From: Bacillota bacterium
GTDB taxonomy: Bacteria > Bacillota > Clostridia > Christensenellales > Aristaeellaceae
NCBI GenBank assembly: GCA_023398575.1
Contig: JAEWSC010000078.1
Span: 1 to 29,658, forward strand
DNA: 29,658 nucleotides
Reading direction: 5' to 3'
Shown here: in pieces, positions 15,692-22,818 of the stretch
Layout: each line of letters begins with the position of its first letter
How positions within the stretch are numbered: position 1 is the stretch's first letter
Made by a program: the position numbers and the translations under genes
The notes under the pieces: generated by a model
Databases searched by the model: none
The model's input: only the letters and a program-made list of their open reading frames with translations
What the model was told of the DNA's origin: nothing

Positions 15692-15970
15692 ATGTACGAA
15701 GACAAAACGCTGGTTTGCAAAGACTGTGGTGCTGAGTTCGTGTTTACCGCAGGCGAGCAGGAATTCTACGCCGAAAAGGGTTTCCAGAACGAGCCCACCC
15801 GTTGCAAAACTTGCCGTCAGCAACGCAAGGCCAGCCGTCCCGCTGCCGGGGCCTCTCGTGAAATGCACGAGGCGGTATGCGCCAACTGTGGCGCAACAAC
15901 CCAAGTTCCCTTTGTTCCCAAGAACGACCGTCCCGTTTATTGCAGCGAGTGCTTCGCAGCACGCCGGTAA
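15692..15970 (+). CDS. Double zinc-ribbon protein (zf-trcl-like)
   Basis: 92 residues with eight cysteines in four CxxC pairs: 9/12 and 38/41 form one ribbon (VCKDCGAEFVFTAGEQEFYA, then RCKTCR), and 63/66 and 84/87 form the second (CANCGATTQVPF, then RPVYCSECF). This is the common small Firmicutes protein with a probable zinc-ribbon (zf-trcl) followed by a CxxC-type ribbon. Such proteins are expected to bind nucleic acid or protein, but no function is established. The ribosome binding site is AGGGGG about 10 bases upstream of the ATG. It is probably co-transcribed with the structured RNA ahead of it and ends at a strong terminator. Confidence 0.92.
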   Translation: MYEDKTLVCKDCGAEFVFTAGEQEFYAEKGFQNEPTRCKTCRQQRKASRPAAGASREMHEAVCANCGATTQVPFVPKNDRPVYCSECFAARR

Positions 15971-16012
15971 TTCCCTTAGGTAATTCCCCCAGCATGCACC
16001 CATTCGTTTGCA

Positions 16013-16043
16013 AAAACCCCGCCTAAAAAGCGGGGTTTTCCTT
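16013..16043 (+). terminator. Terminator of zinc-ribbon gene
   Basis: Perfect 10-bp stem AAAACCCCGC (16013-16022) with GCGGGGTTTT (16030-16039), loop CTAAAAA. The T-run is on the plus strand; the minus strand is also T-rich after the stem. Confidence 0.9.
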
Positions 16044-16046
16044 ATT

Positions 16047-16128
16047 CAAGGAAATGGCAAAGCCTTTTCCTTGATTTCGCACGGTTTCCTTGGCTGTCCA
16101 CCCATCACCAACGAGTGGGCTTCGGCCC
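16047..16128. repeat. Further hairpins in the 15971-16233 gap
   Basis: CAAGGAAA (16047-16054) pairs with TTTCCTTG (16066-16073) around an inner GGC-AAA-GCC. Further on, GGGC-TTCG-GCCC (16117-16128) forms a UUCG-capped hairpin. Neither has a T-run. They lie between the zinc-ribbon terminator and the promoter of the glycosylase-like gene, upstream of the predicted transcription start. Their role is unknown. The gap holds no gene. Confidence 0.4.
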
Positions 16129-16174
16129 TCCGCTACTCCCCCATGTGTCTTTCCGTTTTTCCTTTATGATTTCT

Positions 16175-16203
16175 TTACTTGTAACAGCTTTATGTGATAT
16201 ATT
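16175..16203 (+). promoter_or_regulatory. Probable promoter of Fpg/Nei-like gene
   Basis: TTACTT (16175-16180), a 17-nt spacer, -10 TATATT (16198-16203), about 30 bp upstream of the start codon. The -35 is only a partial match. Confidence 0.45.
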
Positions 16204-16233
16204 GGAAACAATAATTGCATAGGGGGGACCTAT

Positions 16234-17061
16234 ATGCTGGAGCTGCCGGAAAGCCGGAACTTGGCGCAAAAACTTCGTACTTCTGTTGCTGGGCTGCGTG
16301 TTAATAAAGCGTTGGCCAATGCCACGCCTCACGGCTTCGCCTTCTACCATGGTGATCCGGCAGGATATGGTGAACTGCTAAACGGCAAAACCATTGAGGA
16401 TGCGCAGGCGTTTGGTGGACATGCGGAATTGGTGATGGAAAATGCCCGGCTTGTGATCAATGATGGCATCAATATGCGCCTATATACAGACGGTACAAAA
16501 AGACCGGACAAGCATCAGCTGCTGTTGGAACTCTCTGATGGCTCTGCTCTTGTCTGTACCGTGCAGATGTACGGAGGCATGCAAGCTTTTTTGGCAGGCA
16601 CCTATAACAACCCCTACTACTTAATTGCCAAGCAAAAGCCCTCGCCGCTGAATGATGGCTTTGATGAAACATATTTCATGAATATGATGAAAGATGCCAA
16701 ACCCAACTTAAGCGCAAAAGCCTTTTTGGCTACAGAGCAGCGCATACCCGGCCTTGGCAATGGTGTTTTGCAGGATATTCTATTTCGAGCCCATATCCAT
16801 CCCAAAACAAAGCTTTCCGCATTAAACGAAAAGCGAAGGCTTGATATGTTCCAGGCCGTACGGAGAACACTGCAAGAGATGACGGAAAAAGGCGGCCGGG
16901 ATACGGAGAAGGATCTTTTCGGTAACCCCGGCGGCTACAATTGTTTGCTTTCAAAGAATACGCTGGACAAGCCCTGCCCTGTATGCGGAGATACCCTTGT
17001 ACGCCAGGCATACCTGGGCGGCAACATATACTTCTGCCCAACCTGCCAGCCAGAGGCATAA
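16234..17061 (+). CDS. Divergent Fpg/Nei-family DNA glycosylase-like protein
   Basis: 275 residues, the usual Fpg/Nei length, with the family's overall plan: an N-terminal beta-sandwich starting M-L-E-L-P-E, a central helix-two-turn-helix (AFLATEQRIPGLGNGVLQDI, with helix RAHIHPKTKLSAL) and a C-terminal zinc finger (C248, C251, C268, C271). True Fpg/Nei enzymes start M-P-E-L-P-E and use Pro2 as the nucleophile that removes oxidised bases; here residue 2 is Leu, while Glu3 is kept. The RRGKY-like block carrying the catalytic Lys is also not recognisable, nor is the usual Arg just before the last CxxC. From memory, related M-(I/L)-E-(I/L)-P-E proteins occur in other Gram-positives, so this may be a distinct subfamily with changed chemistry or only DNA binding. 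A G-run lies about 7 bases before the ATG. Confidence 0.85.
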   Translation: MLELPESRNLAQKLRTSVAGLRVNKALANATPHGFAFYHGDPAGYGELLNGKTIEDAQAFGGHAELVMENARLVINDGINMRLYTDGTKRPDKHQLLLELSDGSALVCTVQMYGGMQAFLAGTYNNPYYLIAKQKPSPLNDGFDETYFMNMMKDAKPNLSAKAFLATEQRIPGLGNGVLQDILFRAHIHPKTKLSALNEKRRLDMFQAVRRTLQEMTEKGGRDTEKDLFGNPGGYNCLLSKNTLDKPCPVCGDTLVRQAYLGGNIYFCPTCQPEA

Positions 17062-17080
17062 GAAAAACAGGAATGGGAAA

Positions 17081-17120
17081 AGCCGCCAGATGCATGGAAA
17101 GCTCCGGCTGCTTATTTTTT
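17081..17120. terminator. Weak terminator between convergent genes
   Basis: AGCCG (17081-17085) pairs with CGGCT (17105-17109), followed on the plus strand by GCTTATTTTTT and on the minus strand by TTTTCCC. The stem is only 5 bp, but the position between two convergent gene ends and the plus-strand T-run support it. Confidence 0.5.
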
Positions 17121-17132
17121 GATAACCTCTCT

Positions 17133-18614
17133 CTATAACCCCTTATCCAGCAATCCCTTGGGTAAATAGTGCAGGAAGACACCATCCACTGAAAGTGCAT
17201 CCTGCAGGGAATCAAATTCCACGCATTCCAGCGTTCTTGTCCTGCCGTCAACCAGCGTGAATACAAGCCTGAGATTAGGCACCTGCGCAGGTACAAAGCC
17301 ACCAGGCAGCCTGCCGGATACAGTTACTGTTTGCAGTGAAGTAAGGGCCGCATCAAAGGCCGCAAAGTCTGCCGTCTGCCCATCCTTTTCCACAAAAGTA
17401 TCCATGATCACGTTTCCTGCTTCATCTGTCGCCAGTTCATTGTTTGGCAGCACACGTTCCTGACGCCGCAGTGTGTAAGTAAATTTCTCGGTATCCTTCT
17501 CCACCGTCAAAGAGGCAATGTCATCCATGGCTATGGCCGCTGGCTGCATTAGCAGCGTACTTTCTGGAACCAGCTTATTGAGCAGCGGCTGGGAAAGACT
17601 GCTTACCAAATATATGCTGCCATCCAGCATGCAGTAGTCCACATAATCACCGGCACTGTTGCCAACGGCAAGAGTCAAAGTAGTCTCAGGGTAATCCGTT
17701 ACTGTGTATGCCCCCGAGTTGTTGATGGTCGCCATTTTCCCTGCCGCCTGATGCAGCGTGATTACTCGCTGAGCTGGAGAAAAGCCATATTGCGCTTTGG
17801 CCTCCTCTGTCGCTGTGGTAACAAACCGTCCAAGGTACAATTTTCCCATAGCCGTAAGCAGCGTCTTCATCGCCTGTTCATCACATGGATAGCTATACGG
17901 CGCAGTCATCCGCCAGGCGGAGAGCGCGTTTTCAGCAGTGATCGCCGTTTCCAGTGCCCATGCGGCCGTTATCTCACCATCGCCATTTTGAATGGTGATC
18001 TTGTCGATGCGTTGATAGTGGACAATCGGCTGCGATACCTTGTGAAGATACGTTACATCCTCTCCAAACAGGTTAATCAAATCACCCGGTGCCAAGTACA
18101 GCCCTGGATCGCCCGCCAGCTCAAAATAATATAGATTACTATCCGGGGCCTTTCCGCCGATAAAATAGGTGACTGCTTTTCCATCCTTATAACCAACATC
18201 CACCGTAAGTGCTGCTGGTCCAAGGCCGAAATCAGACCTGTTTTTCTCCCATTCCTCCTTGGCTTCATAAACGGTATCTTCAATCGCAACAATGGCGGCT
18301 GCGGTCAGCACGTCCTGCTCCAAGGTTTCATCCATCACAAAATCCGGCTTTTCTGGCACATACAGCTTGCCGTCCTTTGCTCCCAGCGCGTAGCCCGTGC
18401 CATCCCGCCTGGTAACTGTGACATGGGTGACTTCTTCTGTTTTGTGGCTTGAGAGTACACGGTAAGTCGTTTCCACTTCCGGTACTTTGGTGCCAAATAA
18501 ACTAGGAACAAGAAGTAATACAATGCCAAGTATAAAAGCTGCGCCAAGAACGGAAAGAACAAGTATATTTCTGGGCGGCAAGGACCTTTTCCGTTTCTTT
18601 ACAGGTTTCTCCAT
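17133..18614 (-). CDS. DUF4340 protein of Gld-type ABC operon
   Basis: 493 residues: a basic N-terminus (MEKPVKKRKRSLPPRN), one membrane helix (about 18-40) and a long beta-rich extracytoplasmic region with tandem DUF4340-like units (GYALGAKDGKLYV, and TYFIGGKAPDSNLYYFEL, near residues 75-170). DUF4340 proteins are regularly encoded last in operons for Gld-type ABC exporters and are thought to be an accessory subunit; no biochemical function is known. AGGAGG precedes the ATG, 12 bp after the upstream gene's stop, making it the fourth gene of the operon. A weak bidirectional terminator follows. Confidence 0.88.
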   Translation of the reverse strand: MEKPVKKRKRSLPPRNILVLSVLGAAFILGIVLLLVPSLFGTKVPEVETTYRVLSSHKTEEVTHVTVTRRDGTGYALGAKDGKLYVPEKPDFVMDETLEQDVLTAAAIVAIEDTVYEAKEEWEKNRSDFGLGPAALTVDVGYKDGKAVTYFIGGKAPDSNLYYFELAGDPGLYLAPGDLINLFGEDVTYLHKVSQPIVHYQRIDKITIQNGDGEITAAWALETAITAENALSAWRMTAPYSYPCDEQAMKTLLTAMGKLYLGRFVTTATEEAKAQYGFSPAQRVITLHQAAGKMATINNSGAYTVTDYPETTLTLAVGNSAGDYVDYCMLDGSIYLVSSLSQPLLNKLVPESTLLMQPAAIAMDDIASLTVEKDTEKFTYTLRRQERVLPNNELATDEAGNVIMDTFVEKDGQTADFAAFDAALTSLQTVTVSGRLPGGFVPAQVPNLRLVFTLVDGRTRTLECVEFDSLQDALSVDGVFLHYLPKGLLDKGL

Positions 18615-18626
18615 GCTTCCTCCTGC

Positions 18627-20075
18627 TTAGCGGTGGCGTCTTGGCAGCAAAACCACCAAGGCCAAAATAAGTACCATCAACGGCAGCGCCACCGCCACTG
18701 TTGCACCGGCTGTTCTACTGGCATCCATAAGCCCTGGGCGCATATAGGGCTTGGAGATAATGTCCAAGGAAATTGGCTTTTGATTCAGCTGGTGCTCACA
18801 CATCCGAAGCAAAAATTCCAGATTGTTAGAATAGGTGAAAATCTGCACATCATTGATCATCATGCTATTTCCCAAAGCAAACACGCTGGAGAGGGTACCA
18901 TCCTGATGGGTGCGGGTGCTGAGCAACGCCAGCGAAAAAGGCCCAATGGGGTCGGTATCCTGCTGTTTGTCATTGCCGTCGGTAAAATCACGTAAATATG
19001 CCTTATATCCGCTGGCCAGGATGGGCGTCACCGTCAGACCGCTGACAGCGGTTGCAGGCGTTTCAAAAGCCCTGGCACCGGGCATGATGAGATAATTCTG
19101 TCCGGTTGTTAGAAGAGAATCTGTTGCCTGGCTGGAGAGCAGATATGGCGTTAAATAGACTGTGCTGCCATTGAAGAACGTATCCGCTTCCTCTTCGGAT
19201 GCCAGCACCACTCCATTGCGGGGAACGATACCGTATAAACGCAGCAGCGACATAAATCTTTCCATATTCGATAGGTCATCTTCAACATCACACGTAATAA
19301 ACAGCTGGCCTCCCGCCGCAGCAAAATCGGTAATGGATTTTAACTCTTCTTCATCCAAATCAATTCTTGGAGACAGTATCATCAGTAGCGCGCCTGGCGT
19401 TAGTTGATCGCCGCTGTGCAGGTCCACAGATCTAACCTGATAGTTATTGGCAGAAAGCGCCTGGGCCAGTGTTGCAGCGCCGTCCCCGCTTATCTCCCCA
19501 TGCCCCTCAAGGAGCATGATTTCTGGTATCGTTTCCCGCGTAACATACAATAGCGATTCGGTAACCCGCTTTTCATAGGCTGCTTCCAATCCATATTCAC
19601 CGGTATCAATATTGTAACCCAGGGAAGAAAAGCCCTCCGGCGGCAAAATTTTGTATCGGTTTGTCGTTTCGCAGTATACAATCAGGCTATCAGCCGACAG
19701 GCTGGTTTCGCTATCGCCCTGAAATTTGCTAACCAGGCCCGGGTTTTTTTCCAACTCCATCATTTCATAGGTTACAAGGCTGCTTCCCGCTCGATACCGG
19801 TTCAAAATCTCCATCAGCGTCAAGTCTTCCTGCCCTTTTTCATACAGCGCATAGATGTGCACTGGATAGGGGAGGGATTTGAGCACGCTCTTAGTCGTTT
19901 CGCTTTGTGTTGTCAGGTTGTTAAAGGAGAAGTCCGTACGCCAGCCATATGTATCTTCCAGCCGGCCAAAACCCACATTGATAAGGGTCATGATTGCGAT
20001 TACCGCCGCTGTTACGATAGCGGCGTATCCCCCGTAGCGCCATTTGGGATGTTTCAAGAACAGTTTCGTCTTCAT
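18627..20075 (-). CDS. GldG-like ABC auxiliary protein
   Basis: 482 residues with one N-terminal membrane helix (about 17-37), a large soluble domain with the GldG/ABC_transp_aux fold (ALYEKGQEDLTLMEILNRYR near 85-105, IMLLEGHGEISGDGAATLAQ near 200, LMILSPRIDLDEEELKSITDF and GGQLFITCD near 245-275) and a C-terminal membrane helix ending in RRHR. GldG works with GldA and GldF in an ABC complex needed for gliding in Flavobacterium; homologues in non-gliding Firmicutes have no assigned substrate. The gene starts 4 bp after the permease stop, with GGGAGGG inside the permease's last codons, which implies translational coupling. Confidence 0.9.
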   Translation of the reverse strand: MKTKLFLKHPKWRYGGYAAIVTAAVIAIMTLINVGFGRLEDTYGWRTDFSFNNLTTQSETTKSVLKSLPYPVHIYALYEKGQEDLTLMEILNRYRAGSSLVTYEMMELEKNPGLVSKFQGDSETSLSADSLIVYCETTNRYKILPPEGFSSLGYNIDTGEYGLEAAYEKRVTESLLYVTRETIPEIMLLEGHGEISGDGAATLAQALSANNYQVRSVDLHSGDQLTPGALLMILSPRIDLDEEELKSITDFAAAGGQLFITCDVEDDLSNMERFMSLLRLYGIVPRNGVVLASEEEADTFFNGSTVYLTPYLLSSQATDSLLTTGQNYLIMPGARAFETPATAVSGLTVTPILASGYKAYLRDFTDGNDKQQDTDPIGPFSLALLSTRTHQDGTLSSVFALGNSMMINDVQIFTYSNNLEFLLRMCEHQLNQKPISLDIISKPYMRPGLMDASRTAGATVAVALPLMVLILALVVLLPRRHR

Positions 20076-20079
20076 CTTA

Positions 20080-20790
20080 TCAGCCCTCCCGCCAGCGGCG
20101 CGCGTCCAGAAGTCTAACCGTCAGGAAAAGGAACACGGCGCAAAAGGAGAAGTAAAACAAAACGCTGGCATAGGATAGCTGCCCCAGCAAAAAGGGCTCA
20201 TACCTGCCGTACAGGCTCATGAAATTCAGAACAGAGGATACTATAGGCAGCGTAAGCGCATTGCCCAGCAGCTCCAGCACCCACAGGGCCAGGTTGACGC
20301 CAAAGGCAAAGATCGCCGCCGTCACCTGGTTCTTTGCACAGCCGGAGATATACAGATCCAGCGCCAGAAAGGAGCAGCCCTGCAGAAAAAATCCCATGTA
20401 CCCCACCATCAATTCACCTAGGAACACCTTGCCGTATATAGCAAACACAGCCACATATCCCAGCGTCAACAACACGGTCAGGCCCAGCACCGCCGCGGCG
20501 GCAAAAAACTTGCCTGTTACCACGCCCCACAGGGACACGGGGGATGTGAGCAGCAACTGATCGGTTTTTTGATGGCGTTCCTCCGCCAGCAAGCGCATGG
20601 TCAAGACGGGAGACAGCAGCATCCACAAAAAGGTGATCTGGCTGAGCATCAACAACACATTGCCGTTTAAGGTACTGATATTTTGCACATAAAACATCAG
20701 TCCCGAAAGCGCCAGAAAAACCCCTGTAAACACATAGCCCACAGGTGTCAAAAAATAGCTTTGCATCTCCCTTTTCCAAATAGCAATCAT
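20080..20790 (-). CDS. ABC-2 type permease (GldF-like)
   Basis: 236 residues with about six membrane helices and no nucleotide-binding motif. The start IAIWKREMQSYFLTPVGYVF matches the well-conserved N-terminus of GldF/NosY-type permeases (KRE followed by a short amphipathic helix). It should form the membrane pore partnered by the ATPase encoded directly upstream. I chose the ATG at 20788-20790, 4 bp after the ATPase stop and preceded by AGAGGA. An in-frame ATG at 20817 would overlap the ATPase gene and add nine highly basic residues before the conserved start. Confidence 0.92.
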   Translation of the reverse strand: MIAIWKREMQSYFLTPVGYVFTGVFLALSGLMFYVQNISTLNGNVLLMLSQITFLWMLLSPVLTMRLLAEERHQKTDQLLLTSPVSLWGVVTGKFFAAAAVLGLTVLLTLGYVAVFAIYGKVFLGELMVGYMGFFLQGCSFLALDLYISGCAKNQVTAAIFAFGVNLALWVLELLGNALTLPIVSSVLNFMSLYGRYEPFLLGQLSYASVLFYFSFCAVFLFLTVRLLDARRWREG

Positions 20791-20794
20791 TTTA

Positions 20795-21751
20795 TCAATC
20801 CTCTTTTTCCGGATCATCCATCCGGCTGGTAGCCTGCAAGAAAACCTCCTCCAGGGTATCGACCATGGGCATTAGGCGCAATAGTGGCGCCTGCAAGCCG
20901 CTGAGCAGCGTAAACAGCTTCTCTTCCGGATTTTTATCCCGCTGGCATTCCAAAACGGCTTCGGTGATTTCAATGTTCTGGGTGGGCAGCACTTCCACCC
21001 TTTTCACACCATCCAAACCATGAAGGGCCGGCAGCAAAAGCCGCTCCTTCATGCGTATGGAAACCCGCAGGCGAAGCGTATCGCCCGTGTTCCCGGTCAA
21101 CTCCTGCATGTCTGCTTCCTTGATCAGCCGCCCCTTATGCAGTATCACCACACGGCTGCAAAGGGCCTGTATCTCATGCAGCATGTGGGAGGAAAAAACC
21201 ACCGTATGCTTTTCGCCAAGCTTTTTGATCAGCGCACGGATCTCCGTGATTTGCTTGGGGTCCAGCCCCACGGTGGGCTCATCCAGCACCAGTACCTCCG
21301 GCGCGCCGCACAGCGCCTGGGCGATGCCAGCCCGCTGCCGAAACCCTTTTGACAAATTGCCCAGCCTGCGGCCGGCTACTTCATCCAAACCTGTGGTTTT
21401 GAGTATATCGGCAATGTGGGCGGGAATAGCACCACGTGTAACCTCTTTTAACTGGCAGCAGAAACGCAGGTAGCTTTCCACCGTCATCTCATCATACAGC
21501 GGCGGATGCTCCGGCAGGTATCCCATCAGCCGTTTGGCCACCCGCGGGTCGTGCAGGATATCATGCCCACCGATGGTCACCGAGCCACGTGTGGCAGAAA
21601 GATACCCCGTCAGAATATTCAGCGTGGTGGTCTTGCCGGCACCGTTTTGCCCCAGCAACCCCAGCACCTGCCCTTGCGACGCAGAAAAACTGACATCCTT
21701 CAAGGCAAAGACGGAGCCGTACCGTTTTGTTACGCCCTCCAGCTTTAACAT
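20795..21751 (-). CDS. ABC transporter ATPase (GldA-like)
   Basis: 318 residues. Walker A GQNGAGKTT (34-42), signature LSKGFRQR (133-140), Walker B VLVLDEP (153-159), D-loop GLD and a switch His in VVFSSHML (about 184-191). A C-terminal extension of about 100 residues with a ferredoxin-like beta pattern is typical of CcmA/GldA-type exporters. It powers the ABC-2 permease encoded next. GGAG lies about 5 bases before the ATG. This is the first gene of a four-gene operon: ATPase, permease, GldG-like, DUF4340. Confidence 0.93.
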   Translation of the reverse strand: MLKLEGVTKRYGSVFALKDVSFSASQGQVLGLLGQNGAGKTTTLNILTGYLSATRGSVTIGGHDILHDPRVAKRLMGYLPEHPPLYDEMTVESYLRFCCQLKEVTRGAIPAHIADILKTTGLDEVAGRRLGNLSKGFRQRAGIAQALCGAPEVLVLDEPTVGLDPKQITEIRALIKKLGEKHTVVFSSHMLHEIQALCSRVVILHKGRLIKEADMQELTGNTGDTLRLRVSIRMKERLLLPALHGLDGVKRVEVLPTQNIEITEAVLECQRDKNPEEKLFTLLSGLQAPLLRLMPMVDTLEEVFLQATSRMDDPEKED

Positions 21752-21783
21752 GCATACTCCTTATTTTGAAAATTACCATTCCT

Positions 21784-21812
21784 ATTATAACAAAGGATTG
21801 CAACCGGTTGGT
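21784..21812 (-). promoter_or_regulatory. Candidate gld operon promoter with overlapping palindrome
   Basis: Consensus -10 TATAAT on the minus strand (21784-21789), about 33 bp upstream of the ATPase start. The -35 position (21807-21812) is poor. A perfect 10-bp palindrome, CAACCGGTTG (21801-21810), spans the -35/spacer boundary, where a regulator could bind. The rest of the 21752-21989 gap holds the GH16 terminator. Confidence 0.4.
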
Positions 21813-21924
21813 GAATAAAATGTAAACTGTCTAGCCGTATAAAAGGCAAAGTGTTCCATGTTCCCATTTGTCCATAAAACAAATTCATGTTTATTATTTG
21901 CAATCATATCCAGTATCAAACATA

Positions 21925-21964
21925 GAAAAAGCCTGCCGCCTGACTGGGATAGTCAGGTGACAGG
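21925..21964 (-). terminator. Terminator of the polysaccharide-use operon
   Basis: Stem CCTGACT (21939-21945) with AGTCAGG (21951-21957), extended outward by CCTG (21932-21935) with CAGG (21961-21964) across small mismatches. On the minus strand it is followed by CTTTTTC. It lies about 25 bp beyond the GH16 stop. Confidence 0.85.
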
Positions 21965-21989
21965 TGAGGAAGTTAAATCTATTGGGTTG

Positions 21990-22817
21990 TCACTTGCGGG
22001 TATATACCCTTACATAATCAATTTCCATCCGTGCTTCCATTGGGCCGCCCATGCTGCCAGGCATGCGGTTTTGATCAAAATTGCCGCCTACAGCCAGATT
22101 GAGTATCATATAAAAGGGCTGATCAAAAGGTGCCGGATAGTCATGGCCCTGTGTGTTCCATATCCGCTGTGTTGCCGCCAGCGCATCGTCCACATACCAA
22201 CGCAGTTCATCTTCTTCCCACTCCAGGGCATAGACATGAAATTCTTCGGCCGAACCCTCAGACAAAATATAGGACTCACTGATCTGGCTGTTATTGGGCC
22301 AAGCGCCGCCAAAGTGGATGGTATGATACGTCAGCCCGGGCAAGCGTCCCTTGGCTTCCATAATATCAATCTCGCCGCTGGCCGCCCAGGTGCCGTATAC
22401 CTCGTCTTGGGGCATCAGCCAGAAGCCAGGCCAGAACCCTTCTCCCTTGGGCAGACGGATACGGGCTTCAAACCGGCCATAGCATTGGGAAAACAAGCCC
22501 TTGGTGCACAGGCGTGACGACGTATAGGGCAGGCTGCCTTTTTGCTCCTGCCTGGCGTGTAAGGTCAGCAACCCATTTTCCACCGTGGCGTTCTCCGAAG
22601 TGTAATACTGCTGCTCGTTATTTCCCCACTGTGTCAGGCCTTCGCTTTGGCCGGTGCCCAATTGGAAGAGCCATTTGGCAGAATCTACCTCACAGCCCTC
22701 AAACGTGTCCTGAAAAGTCAATTGCCACACAGGTGCTGCCTCCTCTCCGGATGCTGGAAGCGTGCATACAAACAAGCAAATGAGCAGCGCCGCGATAAGC
22801 AAGCCGGTTATCTTCAT
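21990..22817 (-). CDS. Secreted GH16 beta-glucanase (laminarinase/lichenase-type)
   Basis: 275 residues with a signal peptide (residues 1-24, KITGLLIAALLICLFVC core, cleavage near PASG-EE). The GH16 jelly-roll catalytic signature EIDIME spans 149-154, with nucleophile E149, D151 and acid/base E154; flanking motifs are GRFEARIRLPKGEGFWPGFW and NLAVGGNF. GH16 enzymes with this signature are retaining endo-beta-1,3- or 1,3-1,4-glucanases. The start is the ATG at 22815-22817, because a signal peptide begins there and GGAGG sits just before it. An upstream in-frame extension of 40 residues would lie inside the previous gene. Only one base separates it from the upstream stop (TAA-T-ATG), so it is translationally coupled. 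It would cut polysaccharide outside the cell for the operon's transporter. Confidence 0.93.
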   Translation of the reverse strand: MKITGLLIAALLICLFVCTLPASGEEAAPVWQLTFQDTFEGCEVDSAKWLFQLGTGQSEGLTQWGNNEQQYYTSENATVENGLLTLHARQEQKGSLPYTSSRLCTKGLFSQCYGRFEARIRLPKGEGFWPGFWLMPQDEVYGTWAASGEIDIMEAKGRLPGLTYHTIHFGGAWPNNSQISESYILSEGSAEEFHVYALEWEEDELRWYVDDALAATQRIWNTQGHDYPAPFDQPFYMILNLAVGGNFDQNRMPGSMGGPMEARMEIDYVRVYTRK

Positions 22818-22818
22818 A

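Noticed and set aside
21858..22517. 219-codon plus-strand open frame over the GH16 gene and its terminator
   Set aside because: It is antisense, runs through a terminator hairpin and has no ribosome binding site or domain.
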